Assembly: GCF_029267515.1 (NCBI RefSeq)
Contig: NZ_JAJUIS010000008.1
Location: 62,001 to 126,000, forward strand
Direction of reading: 5' to 3'
Length of the DNA stretch: 64,000 bases
Source: Seleniivibrio woodruffii
GTDB lineage: Bacteria > Chrysiogenota > Deferribacteres > Deferribacterales > Geovibrionaceae
Numbering within the stretch: position 1 is the stretch's first letter; the number at the start of each line of letters is the position of its first letter. The notes beneath the pieces were generated by a model. It was given only the letters and a program-made list of their open reading frames with translations. It had not been told where the DNA came from and made no database searches. Below, piece by piece: positions 50,827 through 60,380 of this stretch. Both the position numbers and the translations under genes were made by a program.

Positions 50827-52755
50827 CTACTGCCCCTTGTTTGTGTTTTCAGTATTTAACGGTTCCACCGCGGAACGCACACATGGTTCGGGAATGTTGT
50901 CTTCCGCAAACGCTTCGGTATAAGTTTTTTGGGAAGTGCACGCATCTCCCGGAAGCACTCCGCTGTAATAATCCACATCTTTTAATACAACACCCGGCGG
51001 AATATTAAAATCAATTTTTTGCCATTCATTCCACATTCTTTTCTGAAAAGCCGCTATCACAGGTGCAGCCAGCCCTCCTCCCGTAGCCTCTTCGCCCATA
51101 CTTCTATGGTCGTCGAATCCGACCCATGCGACAATAGCATAGGGGGGCGCAATGGCGGCTGTCCACGCGTCTTTATAATCGTCCGTGGTTCCGGTTTTTG
51201 CCGCTGTTCCCGGCAGAAGTCCAGTGCCGCGCGCAGTTCCTATTCTTGGAACATCCTGCATAATGTGGAGAATCTGATAAGCGCTCACAGGTGATACTAT
51301 CTGCTCAGGCGAACGTTTAACATAGTAAAGCGGCTCGCCTTTCGTGTTTCTTATGCTGAGGACAAGCCCGCTGTCCTTGCGCAGACCATACCCGCCTATA
51401 ACAGAATACACCTGTGCAACGTTCTGCACTGTGAGAGGAAAAATCCCCAGCGGCATAGCCAGATAAGGCTTGACGTCGTAGTTCATTCCCAGCATTTCAG
51501 CGGTTTCGGCAACTTTTGGGAGTCCTGTCAGCATAGCAAGACGAATCGTCGCATTATTCAGCGAAAATACCAGTCCTTTGCGCAGGGGTATAACCCCCAT
51601 GTAATAATCCTCAAAGTTAGCCGGATGATATGGTTTGCCGTGATTTTTATACTCATAAGGTTTATCGGTTATAAGCTGATTGGGGCGGAAACCGTTATTG
51701 AACGCTGTCAGATACACCATGGGCTTGAAAGTCGAACCTATCTGGCGTTTCATCTGCATTGTGCGGAAGCGGAACCTGTTGTTCGCCGCCAGAGCCTCCA
51801 CAGATCCGTCTTCAATGTTTACCACTGCAAGAACTATATTGGCACCATCCGGCACAAGCGGCATCCGCTCGGCTATCGCCTCTTTCGCCTTTTCAATTGT
51901 GTCAAGATTCAGCCCGGACGTTACGACAACTTCGCCTGAAGGCTGAAATCCGCGTCTTTCCATCTCCTCCAGTATCAATGAAGTATACTGAGGGTAATTA
52001 TCAGTCAGCTTATTTATATTATATTCAACAGGAACGCGTACTGCATCGCGGTATGAGGTCCTGCCCTGCTCAATCATGTATTCCGCAAACTCACCGGTGC
52101 GTCTGAGAAAAATCTCCATATTCTCATAAGGGAGCGTGTTCAGCGTCAGAACACTCATAAGCCACAATATCTGCGATTCGTCGGCAAATTCAGCACTTCT
52201 GTCCAGATAGAACAAAGACGCCGATTCCAGCCCCCAAAGGTCGCTCTGCATATAAGCCGTCTGCATATAAGCGTCGTAAATTCCGTTTCTGCCGTGCATC
52301 TTCAAAAGGTCTGCCGCCGTTTTCCAAAGCACCAGATTGTAGTGCGCATCATCGCGGTACATGTACGCGGCTTTCTCCGCCTCATACAAAACAATACAGT
52401 CGTCAAGCCCCGCTGGAGATATCTCATAAGTTTTCAGCAGCTTGAGTTCATCCTCCGTGTCCGGCTTCTCGCAGTTGAAATAGTTTTTACCCGCGAACTC
52501 CAGCAGGGTATAAATATCCTGCGGCAGATTTGCCGGAAGGTCGTCTGAACGTTCGTAAACCTTCCTGTACATCAATACGTCGTCTTTGGAATAGATTGAG
52601 ACCGTTTTTGTTTTGCGGTCGTTGAAAAAAATGGCTCCCATGTCGGGAGAGTAGAGTTCAAGCCTGACCTTTTGGTTTTCCAGATACCACCAACCGCCGC
52701 CTGAACATGCCGCGGCAAGGAGGAGCAGCACCAGAAAAACCTTTAAAACTTTCAT
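50827..52755 (-). CDS. Penicillin-binding protein with degenerate glycosyltransferase region
   Basis: The 642-residue envelope protein has a hydrophobic N-terminus (MKVLKVFLVLLLLAAACSGG) and an intact transpeptidase: S341-T-F-K344, S398-L-N400 and K520-T-G. It should cross-link peptidoglycan. The region where a class A enzyme has its GT51 domain is recognisable by layout (residues about 75-210, ending LESASLFYLDRSAEFADESQILWLMSVL), but the EDxxFxxHxG and GGSTITQQ motifs are missing. Cys and lipobox-like AAAC at the N-terminus may allow lipidation. It overlaps rdgB by one base. Confidence 0.88.
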   Translation of the reverse strand: MKVLKVFLVLLLLAAACSGGGWWYLENQKVRLELYSPDMGAIFFNDRKTKTVSIYSKDDVLMYRKVYERSDDLPANLPQDIYTLLEFAGKNYFNCEKPDTEDELKLLKTYEISPAGLDDCIVLYEAEKAAYMYRDDAHYNLVLWKTAADLLKMHGRNGIYDAYMQTAYMQSDLWGLESASLFYLDRSAEFADESQILWLMSVLTLNTLPYENMEIFLRRTGEFAEYMIEQGRTSYRDAVRVPVEYNINKLTDNYPQYTSLILEEMERRGFQPSGEVVVTSGLNLDTIEKAKEAIAERMPLVPDGANIVLAVVNIEDGSVEALAANNRFRFRTMQMKRQIGSTFKPMVYLTAFNNGFRPNQLITDKPYEYKNHGKPYHPANFEDYYMGVIPLRKGLVFSLNNATIRLAMLTGLPKVAETAEMLGMNYDVKPYLAMPLGIFPLTVQNVAQVYSVIGGYGLRKDSGLVLSIRNTKGEPLYYVKRSPEQIVSPVSAYQILHIMQDVPRIGTARGTGLLPGTAAKTGTTDDYKDAWTAAIAPPYAIVAWVGFDDHRSMGEEATGGGLAAPVIAAFQKRMWNEWQKIDFNIPPGVVLKDVDYYSGVLPGDACTSQKTYTEAFAEDNIPEPCVRSAVEPLNTENTNKGQ

Positions 52756-53345
52756 TATTTATCCTGTTTCAAGTCCAGATACTCTTTAAGGGACTGAACA
52801 GCCATCTTGCGGTGGCTGATGGCATTTTTCTCCTCGTCGGTCAGTTCCGCCATGTGTCTTCCGTCGGGCAGAAGGAAGATCACATCGTATCCGAATCCGC
52901 CTTCGCCTTTATATTCCCTTGCAACAGAACCCTGACACATACCGCCGAAGGTGCGCTCCACAACGCCTCCCACAGCAAGTGCGATAACGCAGATATAGCT
53001 TGCGCCGCGCTCCGTGTCCGGCACCCTGTCCATAACGGCGAGCAGCTTACGGTTGTTGTCGTCGTCAGCGGCGTTCACCCCTGCGAAACGTGCACTGTAT
53101 ACTCCCGGCGCACCGTCCAGAGCATCGACCGATATGCCTGAATCGTCTGCTATGACATACCCGTCTATAAGTTTTGAAAGCGCCTTCGCTTTTATGGAAG
53201 CGTTCTGGAGAAAGGTTTTGCCTGTCTCCTCAACATCCATGTCATTCTCTATATATTCATATGCGCTGACAACCTCGACCCCTTCCAGAATCTGGGCTAT
53301 TTCTTTGAGTTTATGTTTGTTTTTAGTAGCGACGTAAAGTTTCAT
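52755..53345 (-). CDS. rdgB: RdgB/HAM1 non-canonical purine NTP pyrophosphatase
   Basis: The 196-residue protein has the ITPase motifs TKNKHKLKEIAQIL, VEETGKTFLQNASIKAKAL, ADDSGISVDALDGAPGVYSARFAG and GGFGYDVIFLLPDG. It clears dITP and XTP from the nucleotide pool. It overlaps rph by four bases and the following gene by one; rph-rdgB is a conserved pair. Confidence 0.96.
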   Translation of the reverse strand: MKLYVATKNKHKLKEIAQILEGVEVVSAYEYIENDMDVEETGKTFLQNASIKAKALSKLIDGYVIADDSGISVDALDGAPGVYSARFAGVNAADDDNNRKLLAVMDRVPDTERGASYICVIALAVGGVVERTFGGMCQGSVAREYKGEGGFGYDVIFLLPDGRHMAELTDEEKNAISHRKMAVQSLKEYLDLKQDK

Positions 53346-54058
53346 TCAATCCCCAGAAGTCTTTTCTGAGCTGCATAAAGGCTTTTTATTCCGTCCATGC
53401 CAAGGTCAAGCATCCTGTCCAACCCATCGCGGGAGAAAGCAGCACCCTCTGCACAGCCCTGAATTTCAATAATTTCGCTTCCGTTCTTCATAACAAGATT
53501 GAGGTCAACATCGGCACTGCTGTCTTCCGTATATTTGAGGTCCAGCAGGTACTCGCCGTCAACGATACCCACGCTTACTGCACCGACAAAGTCCTTAACC
53601 GGATTCTCAGTCAGCACTCCCCGTTCAACCATGCGCTGTGCAGCGATATAGAGTGCACAGAATCCGCCTGTTATGGCTGCGGTGCGTGTTCCTCCGTCAG
53701 CCTGAATAACATCACAATCGATGATTATGGTGTTTTCACCCAGCTTTTCAAAATCCACCGCAGAGCGCAGGCTTCTGCCTACCAGACGGGATATCTCCAT
53801 GGTACGCCCGTCCTCTTTTCCGCGTTTTGATTCACGCTGGTTGCGCGTGTTTGTGGCTCTGGGCAGCATGGCATATTCCGCAGTAACCCAGCCCCTGCCG
53901 GTGTCTTTCAGAAACGGAGGCACTCCCTGTGTAAAGCTGGCATTGCATATCACTTTCGTGTCGCCGAACTCACAAAGTACGGAGCCTTCCGGATGTTTGA
54001 TATAGTCTTTCACAAGGATCACCGGACGCATTCTGTCCGTCGGTCTGTCAGTTCTCAA
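53342..54058 (-). CDS. rph: Ribonuclease PH
   Basis: The 238-residue exoribonuclease has the RNase PH pattern: MRPVILVKDYIKHPEGSVLCEFGDTKVICNASF, GRGWVTAEYAMLPRATNTRNQRE, DCDVIQADGGTRTAAITGGFCAL and a final DLGMDGIKSLYAAQK. It trims tRNA 3' ends using phosphate. It follows rlpA by 9 bases. Confidence 0.97.
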   Translation of the reverse strand: MRTDRPTDRMRPVILVKDYIKHPEGSVLCEFGDTKVICNASFTQGVPPFLKDTGRGWVTAEYAMLPRATNTRNQRESKRGKEDGRTMEISRLVGRSLRSAVDFEKLGENTIIIDCDVIQADGGTRTAAITGGFCALYIAAQRMVERGVLTENPVKDFVGAVSVGIVDGEYLLDLKYTEDSSADVDLNLVMKNGSEIIEIQGCAEGAAFSRDGLDRMLDLGMDGIKSLYAAQKRLLGIE

Positions 54059-54067
54059 TTAAAGTTC

Positions 54068-54865
54068 CTATTCGCTTATTATGAGTGCATTTGGATAGGT
54101 TTGCAGTTTCCCGTCCTTAAACGCAACGGCATCCTCTCTGGTGGTGAAACCGATTACGCGCACTCTGAAAAATTCGTTTCCGTTGATTATAGCCGGCTCA
54201 ATGATGGCATTGGGAATACCGCCGGCAACCTCTTCCGCGTTCTGCCGTATTGAGAAAGATGCAAGCTGAACGGAGAAATTGCCGAACTCAGGCTCGTTCG
54301 TTTCCTCTTCACCGTTAAGCAGCGTTATGGAAACCTTCGTAAGCCCTTTGCCCACGAGTCCAAGCTCGCTGGCGGCGGCATATGAAAGGTCGATTATTCT
54401 TCCCGGCACATGGGGTCCTCTGTCGTTTATTCGCACGATAACTGATTTTCCGGTTTCTTCGCAGTCAACGCGGACAAGGCTTCCCAGAGGAAGCTGTTTA
54501 TGAGCGGCTGTTTTGTCGAACATATTATATTTTTCGCCGCTGGATGTCATTTTGCCGTGGTCGTCCTTGCCGTACCATGAGGCAAGTCCCTTCTGTTTGA
54601 AGCTCTCAACCGATTTCATACGGTAATATGTGATTCCGCGCACGGTGTAGGGTCTGTCGTAGACTGCACCCAGCATTTCCGCCCCTGCGGGTGTGCGCGC
54701 GTCTGCTATGGCGACAGTGGTTTCCGAATCGGTTTTCGGCTGCTGCGTCTGCTGGGGTTCATCGTCCGCATATGCGAAAACACAAACAAGCAGCGCAATG
54801 CTAAGTATGATTGTTTTGAATATAAATCTGTTCAAGCTGTTTCTTCCCCTCTTCAATGTCTTCAT
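54068..54865 (-). CDS. rlpA: RlpA-like septal/lytic protein with SPOR domain
   Basis: The 265-residue protein has a hydrophobic export signal (FIFKTIILSIALLVCVFAYA), a double-psi barrel (GLASWYGKDDHGKMTSSGEKYN, IVRINDRGPHVPGRIIDLSYAAASELG) with the RlpA catalytic Asp region, and a C-terminal SPOR domain (FSVQLASFSIRQNAEEVAGG) that binds denuded glycan at the septum. The ATG at 54865 overlaps selU by 65 bases; a TTG at 54835 would shorten the N-terminus to a cleaner signal peptide, so the start is uncertain. No lipobox is seen. Confidence 0.88.
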   Translation of the reverse strand: MKTLKRGRNSLNRFIFKTIILSIALLVCVFAYADDEPQQTQQPKTDSETTVAIADARTPAGAEMLGAVYDRPYTVRGITYYRMKSVESFKQKGLASWYGKDDHGKMTSSGEKYNMFDKTAAHKQLPLGSLVRVDCEETGKSVIVRINDRGPHVPGRIIDLSYAAASELGLVGKGLTKVSITLLNGEEETNEPEFGNFSVQLASFSIRQNAEEVAGGIPNAIIEPAIINGNEFFRVRVIGFTTREDAVAFKDGKLQTYPNALIISE

Positions 54866-55844
54866 ACCTGATTATATAATCTGGTCTTTCGGGTATTGAC
54901 CGCATGTAAAGCGGGTCGTAGTACGACTCAAGCAGAATCTTAGTGAAGCTCTCGTAGTCCTTTGCATCCAGAAGTTTCGCCAGTTCATCAACTTTTGAGG
55001 TTCCGATGTACTTTTTAAGGCGGAGTAATGAACGCAGTATTTCATCTTTATACAGTTCGGGTTTGTAATTGTCTACCGTAAAGCGGATGCGCGCATCCAG
55101 CGGAACATCTGCAACAACGCTTACACCTCCTCTCATTCTATTGAAAAGATTTTTAGGAACAGAGACTTTACCTATCTTCATGCTTTCGCCCTCAACAAGA
55201 TAAACGCCCTCTTTTTCCTTATATAATTTATACCATATCTTCGATTCAAAGTTCTTCTGAGTTACGTTTTCATATTCCGGCTCGTCAACGTCGCCGAAAC
55301 TGGAACCTTTGTGCGCCGCCGCCTTTTCAAGGTCAAGCACCCTTGCCGTACCCTCAAGCTGTCTTAAAAGCGCAGTCTTTCCGCAGCCTGTCGGTCCGTA
55401 CAGATTTATGAAAGAATAGCTGGGTGAAAAGTTCTGAAAAAAAGAATTGATGTGATTCCTGAAATACTTATATCCGCCCTCAATCTTTGAGACATCAAGA
55501 CCTGCCAGCTTCAGAAGTCCGGCTGTGCTCCCGCTGCGCAGCCCGCCACGCCAGCAATATACAACCATAAGCCGCCTGTCTTTAATATCAAGAAAGCTCC
55601 GGATAAGCTGTGGAAGTTTCGGACTGACAAGATCAACGCCAAGCAGCCGTGCCTCTCTGGGGCCCGTCTGAACGTAGCAGGTGCCGACCTTTGCACGCTC
55701 TTCGTTGTTCAGAAGCGGAATGTTAATCGCAGTAGGTATGGCATCCTCTGCAAATTCACCCTCGGACCGCACGTCAATCAGGTTGAAATGCTCAAGTCCG
55801 CGCTCAAGAATGTAGCTTAATGAAAGTTCTTCGTTTACGCTCAC
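54801..55844 (-). CDS. selU: tRNA 2-selenouridine synthase (SelU/MnmH)
   Basis: The 347-residue protein has a rhodanese domain with the catalytic Cys C97 in VYCWRGGLRSGS and a P-loop domain (YGPTGCGKTALLRQL at about 149-163) followed by LDLEKAAAHKGSSFG. This is SelU, which replaces sulfur by selenium in the wobble uridine of certain tRNAs using selenophosphate. It implies a selD gene elsewhere in the genome. It overlaps the LysR gene by four bases (ATGA). Confidence 0.94.
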   Translation of the reverse strand: MSVNEELSLSYILERGLEHFNLIDVRSEGEFAEDAIPTAINIPLLNNEERAKVGTCYVQTGPREARLLGVDLVSPKLPQLIRSFLDIKDRRLMVVYCWRGGLRSGSTAGLLKLAGLDVSKIEGGYKYFRNHINSFFQNFSPSYSFINLYGPTGCGKTALLRQLEGTARVLDLEKAAAHKGSSFGDVDEPEYENVTQKNFESKIWYKLYKEKEGVYLVEGESMKIGKVSVPKNLFNRMRGGVSVVADVPLDARIRFTVDNYKPELYKDEILRSLLRLKKYIGTSKVDELAKLLDAKDYESFTKILLESYYDPLYMRSIPERPDYIIRYEDIEEGKKQLEQIYIQNNHT

Positions 55845-56728
55845 TTAAACTTCAAAAGGGTATCGATATAGTGTTTCAGGAGTTTCTTATTCGTCCTGTT
55901 TTTGCTGTATACGACGTAAACTTCCTTTTCCACAACGAGGTCTGTGACAGGAATTGCCTTTATACTGCCGTCGCACTCGTCTGTGAGCGCCATTTCAGAC
56001 ATGAAAGCGATCCCCAGTTCTTTTTTGACGGCATTTTTTATTGAGAAGGTGGAGCTTAAAACAGCCACGATGTTGAGGCTTTCAAAGTCATACCCCTTCT
56101 GTTTGAAACCGTGCTCAACAGAGGCGCGAGTGCCGGAACCTATCTCGCGGGTGATGAACTCCTCGCCGAGAATCTCCTCAATGAAAACGCTCCCTCTGGT
56201 GTAAAATTTGTGATTCTTGTGCACGATGAGAACTATCTTGTCTTTTGTAAGAACCTTATATTCAAGGTCTTTTTTGGGTATCTTCCTCGCGACCACCGCA
56301 AGGTCGAGGATACCGTCGGAAAGTCTCTGGATGATTGTCTGGGTGCCGGCATTGTCAATGTTAAAGAAGGTTTTGGGGTAGTCCTCTTTGAACTTTTTGA
56401 TAACTTCGGGGAGGATGAACTCCGCCGCAACAGTGCTGTAACCGATGTGCAGATTTCCGCTGACCTCGTTAAGAAACTCCTTAACAGCTTCCTGAGAACG
56501 CTCGCGTAGATCAAGTATATCAACGGCATACGGGAAGAAAATCTGACCGACCTCTGTAAGAACAACCTCTTTGGAAAGTCTGTCGAACAGCTTTACGCCA
56601 AGCTGTTCTTCAAGGGTGCTTATATGCGTGGATATGGTTGGCTGGCTCAAAAGCAGTTTTTCCGCTGCGCGTGAAAACGATTTATATTTTGCGACAAATA
56701 CGAATGCTTCAATCTGTTTAAAATCCAT
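55841..56728 (-). CDS. LysR-family regulator, probably linked to selenium metabolism
   Basis: The 295-residue protein has an N-terminal winged HTH (MDFKQIEAFVFVAKYKSFSRAAEKLLLSQPTISTHISTLEEQLG) and a periplasmic-binding-like effector domain. The tight ATGA overlap with selU suggests a selenium-related regulator; a LysR subgroup associated with selenium genes is known. The effector is not known. A minimal leader with GGGAG lies ahead of ATG. It starts the long minus-strand gene run. Confidence 0.88.
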   Translation of the reverse strand: MDFKQIEAFVFVAKYKSFSRAAEKLLLSQPTISTHISTLEEQLGVKLFDRLSKEVVLTEVGQIFFPYAVDILDLRERSQEAVKEFLNEVSGNLHIGYSTVAAEFILPEVIKKFKEDYPKTFFNIDNAGTQTIIQRLSDGILDLAVVARKIPKKDLEYKVLTKDKIVLIVHKNHKFYTRGSVFIEEILGEEFITREIGSGTRASVEHGFKQKGYDFESLNIVAVLSSTFSIKNAVKKELGIAFMSEMALTDECDGSIKAIPVTDLVVEKEVYVVYSKNRTNKKLLKHYIDTLLKFK

Positions 56729-56823
56729 ATCCGACTCCCTCTCATTTCAATATAGGTTGAAAATACCATAAACATAGAAAAAATCAATACCGAAAAGTTA
56801 ATTATGACCCTAATATGGTGACG

Positions 56824-58461
56824 TTAGTCTGCAAAACACTCTCTGCCCGCCTTATACACGGCAATAAACGGGTAATTGCGATATACTCTGTGAAAGCATC
56901 CTATATCAAGACTACCAATAATAGCCGTTTTTCCAAAAATTGAATTTTCTGTTTTATTGTTAAATACTGAAAAATATGCTCCGTTTCTATGCAGTTTTAA
57001 TCCTGAATCGGAATTATGTTCAATATTGGTAAAATTTAATCCGTTTGATGAAAAATAACCGTGACTTCCACCCTTAAACGGAACCTCTTCAGTTAACACC
57101 AGCCACACGTCATTTCCGCCGCCGATGGTTTTAAGCAGCTTCCTGTCCGGCACCGCCGATTCCATAAGCATCTGAGACATATGCCATTCCTTTTTGAACT
57201 GATTTGTTCCGTCAGAAAATGCCTTAACGCCTTTCAGATATTCAAGCACAAAACCGTTGTCCCACTGTGTAACAACTATGCTTTTTTCAGGAATATGCAG
57301 TTTTGCGAACTCTGCGAAAACATCGCGCTTAATATATGGCGCAGGGATAAAATACACAGCGGAAAGCAGCAGCGAAAAAAAGAACACTGCCGACATGGAC
57401 AGCGCACCGCCCAACCGTCCGATGCGCCCGAAAACGGATGAGAAGAGCACTCCGAATCCTATCCCGGCAAAAATACCGAGGTACATTCCGAACCTCTGCC
57501 CCTTAAAAAACATCAGACATCCCAGAAGAAACAGCGGCAGCAGCAGATAGGTTCTGCGAAGGGTTACGGCAAAAAGCACCAGCCCTGCAAGAGCTGAATA
57601 ACCGTCGCGAGTGATCAGCCGGAGACTGTCCCAGAAACCTTTCACTCCAAGCTCCGCCACCTCCGCAGGATATGCTCTCCCGGCATCGGTCATGAACCCA
57701 ATAAGCCCCTTAAAACTAATGAAAAACTGAAAAGGTGAACAAAAAACAGCAAACAGAACAAGACTATACATAATCAGTTTTTTATTTTTGCGCAGAACAG
57801 AAAGGTGAAATGCCAACAGTGCGAACCACACAACGGAAAACCCCGCATGGGCGTACCACCTGTAGTGCAGCCAGCAGAAAAAGCCGGCAAGTGCAGAATA
57901 CAGAAGCGTCCTGCCCCGCCCGGAGAGATAGATAAACAGTATTACCATCAGCGGGAAAAAGAGATTCAGCATATCCGTGTCAGGCTGAAAAGCTGTGGTG
58001 CGCTCAAGATAAGCCATGCACATTCCGCCTGTAATCCCGCCTCCCAAAGCCGCAGCAGACATCCCGTTCAGATACAGATATACCCCAAGCGGAAACACAA
58101 ACAGACCTGACAGAAATACGGCAAGCAGGCTGGAAGCCGTTTCGATATCCAGCCCCGCAAACTCTGCGGTTTTTTCAATAAGGATGCTTATCATCGGAGT
58201 GAAAGGAAAAGGAGTTCCGTTCGAAAGGGCATCACTGCCGCTGACAAAGCTGCCGTCAGCCAGTTCCTTTGCATAGCGAAGCCAGCGGTATGAATCGTTG
58301 CCCGCCATTATGATGTGACCCGCCGCGCGGTGGTCAACGCCCGCAAGAATATCAGCGTGCTGACGATACCTGACAGCGGTGTTCGCCAGATACGCCATCA
58401 CCAGCAGCAGGATAAAAAAAAGGACACCCCAACCGAAGTGTCCTGTCTTATCTTTAAGCAT
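56824..58461 (-). CDS. STT3/PglB-like oligosaccharyltransferase
   Basis: The 545-residue protein has roughly 11-13 transmembrane segments and the ordered hallmarks of STT3/PglB: D56 in the first external loop (GNDSYRWLRYAKEL), the DxD-type D161-T-D163-M-L, R323 in KGQRFGMYLG and a periplasmic W400-D401-N-G in place of the WWDYG acceptor-binding motif (the first Trp is Gln). It is shorter than Campylobacter PglB (about 710), mainly in the C-terminal globular domain. It would move a lipid-linked glycan to Asn in N-x-S/T sites. It overlaps pepA by 8 bases. Confidence 0.75.
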   Translation of the reverse strand: MLKDKTGHFGWGVLFFILLLVMAYLANTAVRYRQHADILAGVDHRAAGHIIMAGNDSYRWLRYAKELADGSFVSGSDALSNGTPFPFTPMISILIEKTAEFAGLDIETASSLLAVFLSGLFVFPLGVYLYLNGMSAAALGGGITGGMCMAYLERTTAFQPDTDMLNLFFPLMVILFIYLSGRGRTLLYSALAGFFCWLHYRWYAHAGFSVVWFALLAFHLSVLRKNKKLIMYSLVLFAVFCSPFQFFISFKGLIGFMTDAGRAYPAEVAELGVKGFWDSLRLITRDGYSALAGLVLFAVTLRRTYLLLPLFLLGCLMFFKGQRFGMYLGIFAGIGFGVLFSSVFGRIGRLGGALSMSAVFFFSLLLSAVYFIPAPYIKRDVFAEFAKLHIPEKSIVVTQWDNGFVLEYLKGVKAFSDGTNQFKKEWHMSQMLMESAVPDRKLLKTIGGGNDVWLVLTEEVPFKGGSHGYFSSNGLNFTNIEHNSDSGLKLHRNGAYFSVFNNKTENSIFGKTAIIGSLDIGCFHRVYRNYPFIAVYKAGRECFAD

Positions 58462-59953
58462 TTTCTGCGTAATGTACTTTTATAAACCTGTTGAGCAGTC
58501 TTATTCCGAAGCCTGTGGCATATTTCCCGAATATCGGGTGATCCTCCTCAATATACGAGGGACCTGCGATGTCGAGGTGTATCCACGGCCAATTGTCCAC
58601 GAACTCCTGCAAAAACAGTCCGGCTATTACGGAACCCGCCTCACCCTTCTGTTTTGCGATATTGCGCAGATCGGCTATGTCGCTTTTAACCCGTTTCTGA
58701 TAGGATTCAAGCAGCGGCAGCTCCCATATGTCCTCAGCAACGTCATATGAAATATCCGTAATGTTCTTCGCAAGAAATTTCCTGTTGGAAAAAAGCCCCG
58801 CACAGTGTTTGCCCAGCGCAATGATACATGCGCCTGTGAGGGTCGCCACATCGATGATAACCTCAGGATCGGATTTTGTGGCGGTATAAAGGGCGTCGGC
58901 AAGGATAAGCCTGCCCTCAGCATCGGTGTTAAGTATCTCAACGGTCTTGCCCATTGCGCTTGTCAATATGTCACCGGGTTTGTAGGCGTTTGTACCGATA
59001 ATGTTCTCAACCATAGGGATGTATGTTTTGATATTCACTTTCATCCCTGTTTCGGCAGCCGTTTTTGTCACGGCGAAAACCGTTGCCGCACCAGCCATGT
59101 CGGTTTTCATGTCCTCAATGGATCCAGTGGGTTTGAGATTGCTTCCGCCTGAATCAAAAGTCACACCCTTGCCAACGAGAGCTACATGCTTATCGCTGGC
59201 GGGGTTGCCGTTGTACTCCATCATGACCATTCTGGGGGGATAGCTGCTGCCCTTGCCCACTGCATAGACCATGGGAAAGCGTTCTTTCAGCTCATCCATA
59301 TCGTCTATAACGGTCACTTTAAGCCCTTCGGAGGCGCACTCTTTTATCTTATCCGCAAAAATAGCAGGGGTAAGATCAGCCGGAGGTGTGTTCACAAGGT
59401 CTTTAGCGAGATATATATTCTCGAACTGAAAGTTCAGTCCGGCAGCGTTGTCGTCCATTGCGCGCTTCAGCTTCGCATATGAAGTAATGACCTCAACCTC
59501 ATCGAACTGCCAGTTCTTCTCCTGTTTCGTTTTGTATGCGTCATAACTGTACTGACCGAAGAAAAATCCGTCCAGAAAAGCTGCGGAATACTGCGGATCT
59601 TTCTTGTCCATGTATACGTCTTCGAACGCTATCATGGAAAAAGAAGAAATCCTGTCTTTTTTCAGCAGTTTTGCGAACGACGCGCCAAGCTCCATATAAT
59701 ATCTGAGATCCTGCGGGTCTTTTGAGATATTCACCAGATATATTTTTTTGAGTTTTTTACCTATCTCAACGTAAAAACCGGAGAACTCCTTCTCGTCGTA
59801 TGAAAAATAGTCTGAACCTATCATCTCGTTGATTGCGTCTTCTATCTTTTTCCCGGTAAGGGACTTGAGCGGGCGCATGTTACGGTAAACGGGAATGAGG
59901 ATGGCGTCTTTTTTGGAATTGAGCGCTGTTTTTTTTCTGCATGATATCTTCAT
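58454..59953 (-). CDS. pepA: Leucyl aminopeptidase (M17)
   Basis: AGAGGT lies 8 bases before ATG 59953, giving 499 residues. The C-terminal catalytic domain has the M17 metal and catalytic motifs: VGKGVTFDSGGSNLKP, KTDMAGAATVFA and NTDAEGRLILADALYTA. It removes N-terminal residues in the cytoplasm. The longer frame upstream has no SD and no family match. The oligosaccharyltransferase gene starts inside its 3' end, so the two are co-transcribed. Confidence 0.94.
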   Translation of the reverse strand: MKISCRKKTALNSKKDAILIPVYRNMRPLKSLTGKKIEDAINEMIGSDYFSYDEKEFSGFYVEIGKKLKKIYLVNISKDPQDLRYYMELGASFAKLLKKDRISSFSMIAFEDVYMDKKDPQYSAAFLDGFFFGQYSYDAYKTKQEKNWQFDEVEVITSYAKLKRAMDDNAAGLNFQFENIYLAKDLVNTPPADLTPAIFADKIKECASEGLKVTVIDDMDELKERFPMVYAVGKGSSYPPRMVMMEYNGNPASDKHVALVGKGVTFDSGGSNLKPTGSIEDMKTDMAGAATVFAVTKTAAETGMKVNIKTYIPMVENIIGTNAYKPGDILTSAMGKTVEILNTDAEGRLILADALYTATKSDPEVIIDVATLTGACIIALGKHCAGLFSNRKFLAKNITDISYDVAEDIWELPLLESYQKRVKSDIADLRNIAKQKGEAGSVIAGLFLQEFVDNWPWIHLDIAGPSYIEEDHPIFGKYATGFGIRLLNRFIKVHYAENA

Positions 59954-60176
59954 GACAACTAACCTCTGGAACCAATTTATATATGTAGGTATATTAAGCA
60001 GCTTTTTAAGCATAAATTCAAGTGCAAAACAGCAAATATGAGCATTTTTATCTGTTATTTTGAACCGCTTTGATGATGTTTTCACGGTTTTCCAACGTAA
60101 AGCCCCTCTAAATGGCGCTTTCCGCAAGAGCTCTCTCCTGAGGAAAAATAAATATTAAAAAAAATTAAATTCATTA

Positions 60177-60205
60177 TTGACACTCAGGGATAAAACTGAT
60201 AATCT
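60177..60205 (+). promoter_or_regulatory. Promoter of tRNA-fMet
   Basis: TTGACA and TAATCT are spaced by 17 bases, with transcription predicted to start near 60212, just before the tRNA. The remaining gap back to 59954 is AT-rich and shows no gene. Confidence 0.75.
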
Positions 60206-60218
60206 TCGTTTCCCTTGA

Positions 60219-60295
<77 letters not shown>

Positions 60296-60304
60296 AAAAA
60301 CAAT

Positions 60305-60328
60305 GCCCACCTATGAGGTGGGCTTTTT
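60305..60328 (+). terminator. Terminator of tRNA-fMet
   Basis: GCCCACC-TATGA-GGTGGGC is followed by five T, 10 bases past the tRNA. Confidence 0.85.
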
Positions 60329-60380
60329 GTTTTGGGGAAACAGCGATACTGTTTTCTGCACTTATCTTGTGGGGTTGATT

